Assembly: GCF_050753365.1 (NCBI RefSeq)
Contig: NZ_JBLZFY010000066.1
Span: 1 to 22,822 of the forward strand
Source: Geminocystis sp050753365
GTDB taxonomy: Bacteria; Cyanobacteriota; Cyanobacteriia; Cyanobacteriales; Cyanobacteriaceae
Length of the DNA: 22,822 nucleotides
Reading direction: 5' to 3'
In this document: positions 8,295 to 15,708 of the stretch, piece after piece
Numbering within the stretch: the first letter of the stretch is position 1
Layout of the letters: each line of letters opens with the position of its first letter
Program-made: the position numbers and the translations under genes
The notes under the pieces: model-generated
Told to the model about the DNA's origin: nothing
Database searches by the model: none
Seen by the model: the letters and a program-made list of their open reading frames with translations, nothing else

Positions 8295-8906
8295 TTAACT
8301 TGTCATCAGTTGCCATTGATTATCTTTTTTGGCTATTTCCATCATAGAACAAAAATCAACAGGAATTTCTAGTTTAGAATTGAGTAAGGCTTGAGTAATT
8401 CCTGTCACGGTGATACTATGACCTATTAAGAGTAAATTACCTGTAAATTTCGTCATTAAAATATCAATAATTCTCTCCATTCTTGCTAAAACCATTGTCT
8501 GGGTTTCAGGATAAACGGGGGTTAAATTCGATCGATATTCCCAGTTAATGAGAGGATAAAATGGTGCTAATTCTTCTTGGGGATGAAGACAAGGTGTTTC
8601 ACTCATCCAATGGGGGTTATGCCATTCCCCTAAACCCGCTTCTAATTGTAGGGGTAAATTCAACATTTCAGCGATGATATGCCCTGTTTGAATGGTGCGC
8701 AGAAAAGGTGACACGATGATATGATCGATCGATCGATGTTGTAGTTTTAAACCTAGTTCTTGAGCCTGAGTTTGACCTAATAATGACAATGGTGGATCAT
8801 AACGTCTTAAAGCAGTATTAAACCATTGAGGGTAAACAAAGTCAAATCGATGTCCATGTCTTGCTATGCAAATAGTGGGAGAATTAATCATAAGTAGGGG
8901 TTGCAC
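8295..8906 (-). CDS. Histidine phosphatase superfamily protein
   Basis: This 203-residue protein has the phosphoglycerate-mutase-like fold signature: ARHGH with nucleophile H17 and R16, SPFLR with R70, GLGEW with acidic E94, and the second catalytic histidine in LLIGHS (H163). The RHGHRFDFVYPQWF start and RYDPPLSLLGQ segment resemble the eukaryotic Sts/UBASH3-like branch more than the GET/NANE-type CobC or PGAM branches, so a small-molecule or protein phosphatase of unknown substrate is the safe call. It follows cobH by 58 bp on the same strand, so co-transcription is possible, and a cobalamin-related role (alpha-ribazole phosphatase belongs to this superfamily) is speculative. Confidence 0.8.
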   Translation of the reverse strand: MQPLLMINSPTICIARHGHRFDFVYPQWFNTALRRYDPPLSLLGQTQAQELGLKLQHRSIDHIIVSPFLRTIQTGHIIAEMLNLPLQLEAGLGEWHNPHWMSETPCLHPQEELAPFYPLINWEYRSNLTPVYPETQTMVLARMERIIDILMTKFTGNLLLIGHSITVTGITQALLNSKLEIPVDFCSMMEIAKKDNQWQLMTS

Positions 8907-8964
8907 AAAAAGTATTGTGATGAGTGGAGAGGAGAGAGTTAATCGTTGTGAGCAAAAAATCAGG

Positions 8965-9594
8965 TTAATTTGATGACATAATTAATAAGGCATTAACAAT
9001 GGCAGAAGCTACCGTTGAGCCTCCTTTATTACCGATAATTTGTATTTGAGGAATGTCTAACTTGGCTAAATATGCCTTTGATTCTAATACTGACACAAAT
9101 CCGACGGGTGCGCCAATGACGAGGGAAGGATTAATCTTTTTTAGTTCATATTGTTTACATAAAGCTATAAGGGCGGTAGGTGCATTTCCAATAACATAGA
9201 TAGCGTTAGGATATTTTTCACAACATTGTAATAATCCTGTTTCTGTCAACGTTTGTCCTTCTTTAGCTTCTTTTGCTTGTTTTACCGCTACTATTATGTC
9301 GTTATCATGGGTTTTTTTAACCATGTTGCGGATGCCTTCTTTAATCATGCTAACATCGGTGACAATGGGGGTTTTTGCTTTCAAAAGTTCGATCGAACTC
9401 TTAATCACATTTGGACTACATTGAAGTAAGTGCAAAAAATCAAAATCCGCCGTTGTGTGAATAATACGGCGCACAATATTATATTCTTCTTCCGTGAGAT
9501 GATGTTTACCAATAATGTTGTCAATAATGGCAAAACTTTTTTCGATGATGGGATTACTTAAATTAGTCAAAGTAATTAAAAATTTAAAAATCAA
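8965..9594 (-). CDS. cobH: Precorrin-8X methylmutase
   Basis: This 209-residue enzyme moves the C-11 methyl group of precorrin-8X to C-12, giving hydrogenobyrinic acid (or the cobalt analogue in the anaerobic CbiC branch) in cobalamin synthesis. The family hallmark is clear: PIIEKSFAIID at 15-25, then RRIIHTTADFDF with the catalytic histidine at H46, and the C-terminal NAPTAL, GAPVGFV and GNKGGSTVASAIVNALL segments. Length is normal. No other cob/cbi gene is in the window apart from the possible phosphatase partner downstream. I looked for a B12 riboswitch in the 444-bp upstream spacer and saw none. Confidence 0.92.
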   Translation of the reverse strand: MIFKFLITLTNLSNPIIEKSFAIIDNIIGKHHLTEEEYNIVRRIIHTTADFDFLHLLQCSPNVIKSSIELLKAKTPIVTDVSMIKEGIRNMVKKTHDNDIIVAVKQAKEAKEGQTLTETGLLQCCEKYPNAIYVIGNAPTALIALCKQYELKKINPSLVIGAPVGFVSVLESKAYLAKLDIPQIQIIGNKGGSTVASAIVNALLIMSSN

Positions 9595-9764
9595 TTATTA
9601 TTAAAAATCGTGATATTTTTCTGGAAAATTGAGTTAAATTTATTTAACGAGTACTATTAGCAATGAAATTAATTGCGAGATAAGGGTTGTGAGTCATAAC
9701 TCGTCTAGCAGTCTGACAAAGCTAATAAGTGAGTAGGCAAAATTAATTGTATGTTTACTTTATG

Positions 9765-9792
9765 AAAGGCAAAAGGCAAAAGGCAAGAGGCA
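9765..9792. repeat. Heptamer tandem repeat, AAAGGCA x4
   Basis: Three exact AAAGGCA units and a fourth AGAGGCA lie head to tail. This is the style of the short tandemly repeated heptamers (STRR) described in cyanobacteria. It lies inside the expanded middle of repeat copy 2 and explains part of its extra length. Confidence 0.75.
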
Positions 9793-9903
9793 ACATGGTA
9801 TTGAGAAAATTTTATTAATTCCAAAATATACAATCTATTTTGCATCAGTACTTAGATAACGTTCAATGAATTGAACTGATAAAATGTAATCTTACCACGA
9901 CTT

Positions 9904-9916
9904 TGAAAAAACCCTG
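9904..9916 (-). terminator. Solo ISAs1-end-like 13-mer, candidate terminator
   Basis: TGAAAAAACCCTG is identical to the terminal inverted repeat of the element at 20214-21424, with about 15 further bases resembling its left tip. On the minus strand the sequence reads CTTTGTTAAG (short hairpin), then CAGGG and T6. It is 122 bp beyond the stop of the fucose synthase gene, so it would be a distal terminator if functional. Confidence 0.4.
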
Positions 9917-9970
9917 CTTAACAAAGGAGGAATTATAAAGAAGATTCGTAAATTCTTTCTTGGAAATCAC

Positions 9971-10005
9971 TTTTCCCTTTTCCCTTTTCCCTTTTCCCTT
10001 TTCCC
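9971..10005. repeat. Heptamer tandem repeat, TTTTCCC x5
   Basis: Five exact TTTTCCC units lie 34 bp beyond the stop of the fucose synthase gene, in its 3' untranslated region (read GGGAAAA on the transcribed strand). This is a perfect slippage-prone array of the STRR type and is likely to vary in copy number between close strains. Confidence 0.85.
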
Positions 10006-10038
10006 TACCATCATCAGTAAACTTAGATGCGTCCTAGC

Positions 10039-10974
10039 TTAACTATTATTACGATACCACTCGATCGTATTTTTAAGCCCTTGTCGTAAATCCATATTAG
10101 CGGTAAAACCAAAGGTTTCTTTAGCTTTTGTGGTATCCAAACAACGGCGAGGTTGCCCATTTGGCTTATCTGTTTCCCACTGCAATTCCCCTTCAAATCC
10201 CATTAACTCACAGATTAATTCCGTTAAGTCTTTGATGGTGATTTCAAAATTAGTACCCAAGTTGATCGGATCAGAACTATCATAATACTGTGTACCCATG
10301 ACAATCCCCCTAGCCGCATCGTTAGAGTACAAAAACTCACGGGTTGGACTTCCATCACCCCATACTGGAAGCACTTTTTCCCCTTTTTGTTGCGCTTCGT
10401 GAACTTTACGAATTAACGCAGGTATCACATGAGAACTACGAGGATCGAAATTGTCTTCGGGACCGTACAAATTTACTGGTAAAAGATAAATACCGTTAAA
10501 TCCGTATTGATTGCGATAGGATTCTAGTTGTACAAGTAAGGCTTTTTTGGCGATACCATAAGGTGCGTTGGTTTCTTCGGGATAACCATTCCAAATGTCT
10601 TCTTCTTTAAAGGGTACTGGGGTAAACTTAGGATAGGCGCAAATTGTGCCAACACAGGTAAATTTTTCTACTCCTGTTTGATAACTGGCATGGATTAACT
10701 GAGCGCCCATCATTAAGTTATCGTAAAATAACTCTGCTGGTTTTTCTCTGTTTAAACCAATTCCTCCGACGTGGGCGGCTAAGTGTATGACTACGTCTTG
10801 ATTTTGGACAACTTTTTCACAGTTTTCCCACTTGGTTAAGTCGTAGTCTTTCGATCGAGGTATAGTGATTTTATCAGCATTAGCCCCTGCTTTAATCAAT
10901 TCTGCCACCACTTGTTTACCTAAAAAACCTGCACCACCAGTAACAAGAATTTTTTTTGTACTTAAATCTAACAT
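10039..10974 (-). CDS. fcl: GDP-L-fucose synthase-like NAD-dependent epimerase/reductase
   Basis: This 311-residue extended short-chain dehydrogenase matches the length and landmarks of GDP-4-keto-6-deoxymannose 3,5-epimerase/4-reductase (Fcl/WcaG): Rossmann motif GGAGFLG (13-19), VVIHLAAHVGG (61-71), NLMMGAQLIHASYQTGV (86-102), GTICAYPK (109-116), catalytic Y139 and K143 in YGIAK, and NLYGPEDNFDP further on. Thr110 stands where the E. coli enzyme has Ser107. The product, GDP-L-fucose, feeds extracellular polysaccharide or LPS glycans. The partner GDP-mannose 4,6-dehydratase gene is not in the window, so substrate identity rests on sequence alone. A related nucleotide-sugar epimerase is the alternative. 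Confidence 0.85.
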   Translation of the reverse strand: MLDLSTKKILVTGGAGFLGKQVVAELIKAGANADKITIPRSKDYDLTKWENCEKVVQNQDVVIHLAAHVGGIGLNREKPAELFYDNLMMGAQLIHASYQTGVEKFTCVGTICAYPKFTPVPFKEEDIWNGYPEETNAPYGIAKKALLVQLESYRNQYGFNGIYLLPVNLYGPEDNFDPRSSHVIPALIRKVHEAQQKGEKVLPVWGDGSPTREFLYSNDAARGIVMGTQYYDSSDPINLGTNFEITIKDLTELICELMGFEGELQWETDKPNGQPRRCLDTTKAKETFGFTANMDLRQGLKNTIEWYRNNS

Positions 10975-11259
10975 AAGAATCTATAGTTCATAACAATAAG
11001 TAATGGCTTTGTTCTATCCATGACAAATTAAAGCCTTTTTGTGTCTAAAATAATATCATTAAGTTGATACTTTAGGGTGTTTAAAAGTAACGAAAGATAC
11101 TATACAAGTCTTCTTTTTTAACTTATTCTGAATGAAAATTAACTTTATCTCTGAATAAACATTTTTCTTTAATAATAATTAGTACTATGATTTATAAAGT
11201 GGGATAAAAAATGTTAAGGACTCTATAAATAAAGCTATTTATTCACCATCGGGGTATTT
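10975..11259. other. Divergent promoter spacer between fcl and the GGDEF-EAL gene
   Basis: This 285-bp non-coding, AT-rich spacer must hold two divergent promoters. A GGCTTT/AAAGCC inverted repeat (11005-11010/11030-11035) followed by five T is the only structure I see; the stem is weak. No riboswitch was recognised, including the c-di-GMP type that might be expected beside a c-di-GMP gene. Confidence 0.4.
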
Positions 11260-14200
11260 ATGAGTGAGATGTTAAGTAAAAAATTGAATAGTTATCATAA
11301 GTCTCTTAATTATCTCGATCGATGTATCTATTTATGTGGTAATTTAGATTCATCATCCATTGATTTAGATTCTATTAATATTCCCATTGCTTTAGTAAAA
11401 ACTGACACTCATCGCTTAATTTATAGCAATAAACGCTTTCAGAAAATTTTTAGTAGTTATCATCAGCATAACCCAGAAGAAAGTCATTTAGAAGATTATA
11501 TAAAACCTTATACCATCGAACAAATTTTTGCCTTAGCCACAGAAAATCCCTATTTATTGATTAATAAACCTTCCACCGTTGAAAATAGACAATCTAATGA
11601 TTTATATAGTTTATCTCTCCACATAGTGACATGGAAAGGAGAAAAGGTAATTATTGCTATCTTTCATCCTATCACTCATAAGTCGATCGTAGATTTAACG
11701 GCGGAATTGTCTCATTTATCCTCTTTACTCAACAATCTTCCTTCCGTGGTTTATCGCTGTCGTCTTGATGAATACTGGACAACGGAATATATTAGTCAAA
11801 ACTGCTGGAGTTTAACGGGGTATGAATCGGCGGATTTTGTCAAAAATAAGAGCGTTAATTTTCAAGATATAATATATCCGTGCGATCGTCCATTAGTTAC
11901 CCAAGAAGTCAACACTGCCTTAGCTTCTCATACTATTTATCAACTAGAATATAGAATAGTCCATAAGTCGGGACAAATCAAATGGGTATGGGAACAAGGA
12001 CAAGGCATTCATTCTCCTACAGGAGAATTACTTTTTTTGGAAGGGCTAATAGTTGATATTACCGATAAAAGGAAAGCAGAGCAGGAAAAATCTTTGTTGT
12101 TGAATATTACCCAAGCGGTGACAACTTCTGTGGATTTTGAAACGGCATTACTTTACACTCTGCAAAAAGTATGTCAAGAAACGAATTGGGATTTTGGAGA
12201 GGCATGGTTGCCTGATGGTGACGGCGAATTTTTCTATTATTCTACGGCATGGTTTGCCCCTGATAAAAATGAATATTTTTGTGGTGATTGTACTCGATCG
12301 AAAGATACAATATCCTTAGCGGATTTTATCAGAGAAAGTAATAATTTTATTTTTCAATCTACCATAGGTTTACCCGGTAGTATTTGGAAAGAAAAACAAG
12401 CAATTTGGGTAGAAGATATAACGAAAGAAGACTGGTTTTTACGTCAAGAATTAGCTGAAAAATGTGGCTTAAAAACAGGTTTTGGAGTGCCTGTTTTAGC
12501 AGGAGAAGAAGTAGTTGCTATTTTAATTTTTTTCTGTCGTCAATGTCTAACCATCGATGAAAATTTATTACGAGTAGTGGAAACCATTGCTTCTCAATTA
12601 GGTACAGTATTTAAACATAAACAAATAGAATTAGAGTTATCTCAAAGTCAAAGACAGTTAGCCACTATTGTGGATTCTACTTCGGGGATGTTTTTTAGAA
12701 TTTCTTGTGATGATAATTTGGCAAAAGATTATATTAGTCAAGGATGTCAAAATTTAACGGGATATTCTGTTTCTGAATTACTAATTAAAGGAAAAATTGA
12801 CTTAGCAAAATTTACTCATCCTTTAGATTTACAACAGGTATTAAATGTCGTTAAAACTAATATTGAAAAACGTCAAAGTTATACGGTGGAATATCGTATT
12901 TTTACGAAACAAAATCAACAAAAATGGGTGTGGGAAAAAGGAAAAGGTATCTTTAATCGAGAAGGAAAATTGTTAGGTATTGAGGGTTGGATTACAGATA
13001 TAAGCGATCGAAAGCACATGGAGGAAGCCTTAAATAAAGCCGAAAGTCGTTATCGTCATTTTTTCGAGAATGCCATCGAAGGAATCTTTCAAACTACTCC
13101 CGATGGTTATTATCTCAACGCTAATAATGCTTTAGCGAAAATTTATGGTTATGATACTCCTGTACAATTAATTGAAAATTTGAATGATATAGAAAATAGT
13201 TTATATGTACAACCCCACAGAAGAAAAGAGTTTCAAGAAATATTAGAGAAACAAGAAGCCATTACTAACTTTGAATCTCAAGTTTATCGTAAAGATGGCA
13301 CAATTATCTGGATTTCGGAAAATGCCCGTGCCGTTAGAAATAGTCATGGTGATTTACTCTATTATGAAGGCACAGTAGAAGATATTACTAAATATCGTGA
13401 AACTCAAGAAAAATTACACCGTCAAGCCTTTTACGATAATCTCACTCAACTGCCGAATCGGACTCTTTTTTTACAGCATCTTACCAACAGTATTCACAAA
13501 TTAAGAGAATTTTCCGATGGTGGTTATCAGTTTAGCGTTTTATTCCTTGATTGCGATCGATTTAAAGCCGTTAACGATAGTTTAGGGCATGGAGTAGGAG
13601 ATTTATTATTAATAGCTATCGGGGAAAGATTATTAACTTGTCTCGGAGAAAAAGACGTTGTGGCAAGACTGGGGGGAGATGAATTTACCATTTTGTGTGA
13701 TGAAATCAAAGACATTAAAGAGGTGGTAAAACTAGCAGAAGACATTAACTCCGCTTTCAAACCACCTTTTATTATCCATCAACATCAATTATATTGTGGT
13801 GTCAGTATTGGTATCTTTTTTAGCAATAGTATTGACATAGAAGAATATAACCACTTAACTCCCGCTCAAGTATTACAATATGCCGATACAGCATTATATA
13901 AAGCTAAATCTCAAAAACGAGGTTACTATCAAGTATTTCAAGGGCAAATGCAAAATGAAGCCTTAGAAGAATTGCAATTAGAGAATGAAATTAGACATGG
14001 TTTAATAGAGGAAGAATTTTGTCTTTATTATCAACCTATAATGGAAATTTATAGCGGAAAAATCAAAGGATTTGAAAGTTTAATTCGTTGGAATCATCCC
14101 CAAAAAGGATTAATGACACCGAATAAATTTATTAATTTAGCCGAGCAAACTGGTTTAATTATTCCTATGGGTTTTGGTGTTTTAAAACAAGCCTGTAGTC

Positions 14201-14763
14201 AATTAAAAAAATGGCATGAGCAACTTTCTATTTATAATCCTCATAACCAAGATTTACCTCTTTTAAGTGTTAATTTATCCTGCCAAGAATTTAATGTGGA
14301 TAATTTTTTATCTACCCTTGATAAAACTATAGAAGAAACGGGCATAAATCCTGAGTATATCAAATTAGAAATAACTGAAAGTTGTTGCATTTTTCAAGAG
14401 GAATTTACAGAAGATATTTTACAACAAATAATCGATCGAAAATTTCAATTATGGATCGATGATTTTGGTACAGGATATTCTAGTTTAAGCTATTTACATA
14501 AACTACCGATTAATGGATTAAAGCTCGATCGATATTTTACCGCCAATCTGGAGGAGAATCCCAATAAAGTAAAAATTGTCAAAGCGATTTTATCCTTAGC
14601 GCAAGACTTAGGTTTAGAAGTGATTGCCGAAGGAATTGAAACCAAAGAGCAACTAATCATTTTAGAAGAAATAGGCTGTAAACTAGGACAAGGTTATCTC
14701 TTTTCGCGCCCTTTATGCCCTCATAATGCTTTTGATTTCTTCCATCATCCCCGTTGCCTTTAA
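11260..14763 (+). CDS. PAS/GAF sensor protein with GGDEF and EAL domains (c-di-GMP turnover)
   Basis: This soluble 1167-residue signalling protein has no transmembrane segment. Probable order: degenerate PAS-like region 35-140; PAS/PAC 155-270 (YRIVHKSGQIKWVWEQG); GAF 285-455; PAS/PAC 465-585; PAS/PAC 595-715 (FENAIEGIFQTTPDG); GGDEF 720-895; EAL 900-1155. The cyclase motif GGDEF is intact (805-809), but the upstream inhibitory RxxD I-site is absent (GEKD). The phosphodiesterase side has ESLIR for the usual EALLR (E939), then N1005, E1037/E1040, DDFGTG (D1067, D1068), AEGIE (E1124) and QGYLFSRP (Q1144), so all major metal and substrate residues appear present. The protein may be bifunctional or one side may be regulatory. 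The GAF shows no obvious bilin-binding cysteine motif. A second ATG lies three codons downstream. Confidence 0.93.
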   Translation: MSEMLSKKLNSYHKSLNYLDRCIYLCGNLDSSSIDLDSINIPIALVKTDTHRLIYSNKRFQKIFSSYHQHNPEESHLEDYIKPYTIEQIFALATENPYLLINKPSTVENRQSNDLYSLSLHIVTWKGEKVIIAIFHPITHKSIVDLTAELSHLSSLLNNLPSVVYRCRLDEYWTTEYISQNCWSLTGYESADFVKNKSVNFQDIIYPCDRPLVTQEVNTALASHTIYQLEYRIVHKSGQIKWVWEQGQGIHSPTGELLFLEGLIVDITDKRKAEQEKSLLLNITQAVTTSVDFETALLYTLQKVCQETNWDFGEAWLPDGDGEFFYYSTAWFAPDKNEYFCGDCTRSKDTISLADFIRESNNFIFQSTIGLPGSIWKEKQAIWVEDITKEDWFLRQELAEKCGLKTGFGVPVLAGEEVVAILIFFCRQCLTIDENLLRVVETIASQLGTVFKHKQIELELSQSQRQLATIVDSTSGMFFRISCDDNLAKDYISQGCQNLTGYSVSELLIKGKIDLAKFTHPLDLQQVLNVVKTNIEKRQSYTVEYRIFTKQNQQKWVWEKGKGIFNREGKLLGIEGWITDISDRKHMEEALNKAESRYRHFFENAIEGIFQTTPDGYYLNANNALAKIYGYDTPVQLIENLNDIENSLYVQPHRRKEFQEILEKQEAITNFESQVYRKDGTIIWISENARAVRNSHGDLLYYEGTVEDITKYRETQEKLHRQAFYDNLTQLPNRTLFLQHLTNSIHKLREFSDGGYQFSVLFLDCDRFKAVNDSLGHGVGDLLLIAIGERLLTCLGEKDVVARLGGDEFTILCDEIKDIKEVVKLAEDINSAFKPPFIIHQHQLYCGVSIGIFFSNSIDIEEYNHLTPAQVLQYADTALYKAKSQKRGYYQVFQGQMQNEALEELQLENEIRHGLIEEEFCLYYQPIMEIYSGKIKGFESLIRWNHPQKGLMTPNKFINLAEQTGLIIPMGFGVLKQACSQLKKWHEQLSIYNPHNQDLPLLSVNLSCQEFNVDNFLSTLDKTIEETGINPEYIKLEITESCCIFQEEFTEDILQQIIDRKFQLWIDDFGTGYSSLSYLHKLPINGLKLDRYFTANLEENPNKVKIVKAILSLAQDLGLEVIAEGIETKEQLIILEEIGCKLGQGYLFSRPLCPHNAFDFFHHPRCL
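14740..14756 (+). repeat. Direct repeat A, left copy (3' end of the GGDEF-EAL gene)
   Basis: TTCCATCATCCCCGTTG encodes the penultimate residues (FHHPRC) of the GGDEF-EAL protein. It recurs with one mismatch at 15594-15610 in the same orientation, on the far side of the toxin-antitoxin locus. Confidence 0.7.
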
Positions 14764-14885
14764 CTATTGCTGATACTGTCACAATTACTATAGGGCATTT
14801 TTCTGCAAAATAGACTCAATGTATTGAAAGTTAATGCTTTTATCTAGTGTAACAGTTTTGATCATTTTTCCTCTTTGTGACACCC

Positions 14886-14902
14886 CACCTTTCCCACTTT
14901 TT
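14886..14902 (+). repeat. Direct repeat B, left copy
   Basis: CACCTTTCCCACTTTTT recurs as CACCTTTCTCACTTTTT at 15485-15501 (one mismatch). The two copies flank the toxin-antitoxin genes inside the wider pair of A repeats. The pyrimidine-rich composition makes chance more likely than for repeat A. Confidence 0.45.
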
Positions 14903-14928
14903 CAATTAAACGAGATACATTCTCTTAC

Positions 14929-15189
14929 TTACTTATAATGAAAACGACAAGCTAAAATTCTTATTTTATGTTCAAAAACCTGATAAACTAAACGATGTTC
15001 TTGATCAATTCTTCTTGACCAACATCCTGATAAATCATGTTTTAATGGTTCTGGTTTTCCTGTTCCTTGAAAAGGTTCTTTTTGTATCTCTTTTATTAGT
15101 TTAATAATTTTTAGAGCTTTTTTACGATCAGTTTCTACCCACCAAGCCAAATCCTCAAAACCACAAATATCAAATTCCAAGTTTCTCAC
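14929..15189 (-). CDS. yoeB: YoeB/Txe-type toxin, ribosome-dependent mRNA endonuclease
   Basis: This 86-residue toxin of the RelE superfamily, YoeB branch, cleaves mRNA in the ribosomal A site when free of antitoxin. The E. coli catalytic set E46, R65, H83, Y84 is matched with a one-residue offset: E47 in GKPEPLK, R66 in EHRLVY, and H84, Y85 at the C-terminal FHYK. The PLKHDLSGCWSRRI segment is highly typical. The gene overlaps the antitoxin gene by 20 bases, so translation is probably coupled and toxin expression subordinate. All catalytic residues are present, so it should be active. Confidence 0.93.
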   Translation of the reverse strand: MRNLEFDICGFEDLAWWVETDRKKALKIIKLIKEIQKEPFQGTGKPEPLKHDLSGCWSRRIDQEHRLVYQVFEHKIRILACRFHYK

Positions 15190-15388
15190 AGGCTTCCTCT
15201 AAAGATATTCCATTTTGTCTATTTTTCGCAGTTAATAATCTTTCTTTCATGGCTTCACTACTTAATAGGTAATCAGTATCATCTGTTGTAGTTAATTTCT
15301 GCCATAGTTCGATCGGAACTATTACCGCTACGTTGTTACCTTGGGCATCAGAGACATATTGAACATCAGTTATATTCATAATTTTCAA
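15170..15388 (-). CDS. YefM/Phd-family antitoxin
   Basis: This 72-residue protein is encoded immediately upstream of, and overlapping, the YoeB-type toxin gene. The N-terminal half (MNITDVQYVSDAQGNNVAVIVPIELWQKL) fits the beta-sheet/helix DNA-binding fold of Phd/YefM proteins. The C-terminal half (SSEAMKERLLTAKNRQ...LEEACEKL) is a helical, charged toxin-wrapping tail. Known members neutralise the toxin and repress their own operon. Translation may begin at the first ATG or three codons later (MKI-MNIT). Shorter than E. coli YefM (83 aa) but within range. Confidence 0.85.
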   Translation of the reverse strand: MKIMNITDVQYVSDAQGNNVAVIVPIELWQKLTTTDDTDYLLSSEAMKERLLTAKNRQNGISLEEACEKLGI

Positions 15389-15393
15389 GACTC

Positions 15394-15415
15394 TAATCTA
15401 TTTTGATTAATTATA
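15394..15415 (-). promoter_or_regulatory. Probable -10 box and operator of the toxin-antitoxin operon
   Basis: On the minus strand a perfect TATAAT lies at 15415-15410, 22 bases upstream of the antitoxin ATG. No good -35 is visible (TTAAAG, 18 bp away). Between the -10 and the start codon is an inverted repeat TAATC-6-GATTA (15394-15398/15405-15409), a sensible place for autorepression by the antitoxin. The operator role is inference. Confidence 0.4.
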
Positions 15416-15659
15416 CAGCAGATTTTACATATTCTTTAAGTATTTCAATAAATAGTATGTTTTAACTGGTTATTTTTTATCAGTCACCTTTCTCACTTTT
15501 TATGTATTTTTCTTTGGAACTTTGCAAGGACAAAAAGTCATCTTTTTTCGGGTTATAAATATATAGGTTCGATCGAAAAATTCAGTTAAATTTTTCCATT
15601 ATCCCCGTTGTATATAATTTAAACTGTGTTAAAAAAGTTTTTTGATGAAAAATCTAATT
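15416..15659. other. Divergent spacer between the toxin-antitoxin operon and amine oxidase gene
   Basis: Non-coding and AT-rich. It contains repeat B' (15485-15501), a CGATCG at about 15570 and repeat A' (15594-15610). No gene was seen. Confidence 0.5.
15594..15610 (+). repeat. Direct repeat A', right copy
   Basis: TTCCATTATCCCCGTTG differs at one position from 14740-14756. Read in the same frame as the gene 3' end, 15591-15617 encodes FFHYPRCI and a stop, mirroring FFHHPRCL and stop at the end of the GGDEF-EAL protein. It therefore looks like a duplicated gene end, not random sequence. Confidence 0.65.
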
Positions 15660-15690
15660 TTGAATAAAATTAAACGGTATATGCTATATT
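15660..15690 (+). promoter_or_regulatory. Likely extended -10 promoter for the amine oxidase gene
   Basis: TTGAAT (15660-15665) and TATATT (15685-15690) are separated by 19 bp, with a TGC extension in front of the -10 box. Transcription would start near 15697, leaving a leader of only about a dozen bases before the ATG at 15709, which agrees with the lack of a Shine-Dalgarno sequence there. Confidence 0.45.
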
Positions 15691-15708
15691 GTTTGTCTAA
15701 AAAATTTT

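Larger units (their letters stand above)
9595..9925. repeat. Multi-hairpin dispersed repeat, copy 2 (expanded)
   Basis: It shares its left end (ATTAAAAATCGTGATATTTT, then TTGAGTTAAATTTATTTAA) and right end (GTTCAATGAATTGAAC at 9861-9876, then TGATAAAAT and the ISAs1-like 13-mer) with copy 1 at 2256-2461, but is about 125 bp longer in the middle. The first hairpin of copy 1 is replaced at the same place by a different one (GCAAT...ATTGC, about 9660-9676). The extra middle includes a heptamer array. It occupies most of the spacer upstream of cobH and downstream of the fucose synthase gene. Confidence 0.65.

Noticed and set aside
9595..9760. Possible cobalamin riboswitch upstream of cobH
   Set aside because: No B12-box-like sequence or matching helices were found on the minus strand; the region is better explained by the hairpin repeat.
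11005..11040. GGCTTT/AAAGCC followed by T5 as a terminator
   Set aside because: The stem is only 6 bp with a 19-base loop and lies between divergent genes, where no transcript would need to end in that direction.
12100..12640. GAF domain of the GGDEF-EAL protein as a bilin-binding cyanobacteriochrome
   Set aside because: The cysteines present (such as YFCGDC) do not fit the Cys-His chromophore motif, and the sequence resembles the non-chromophoric GAF type.
13527..13760. Small opposite-strand ORFs inside the large genes (for example 13527-13760, 16087-16350)
   Set aside because: They lie wholly within well-supported genes in other frames, lack recognisable domains, and are best explained as shadows.
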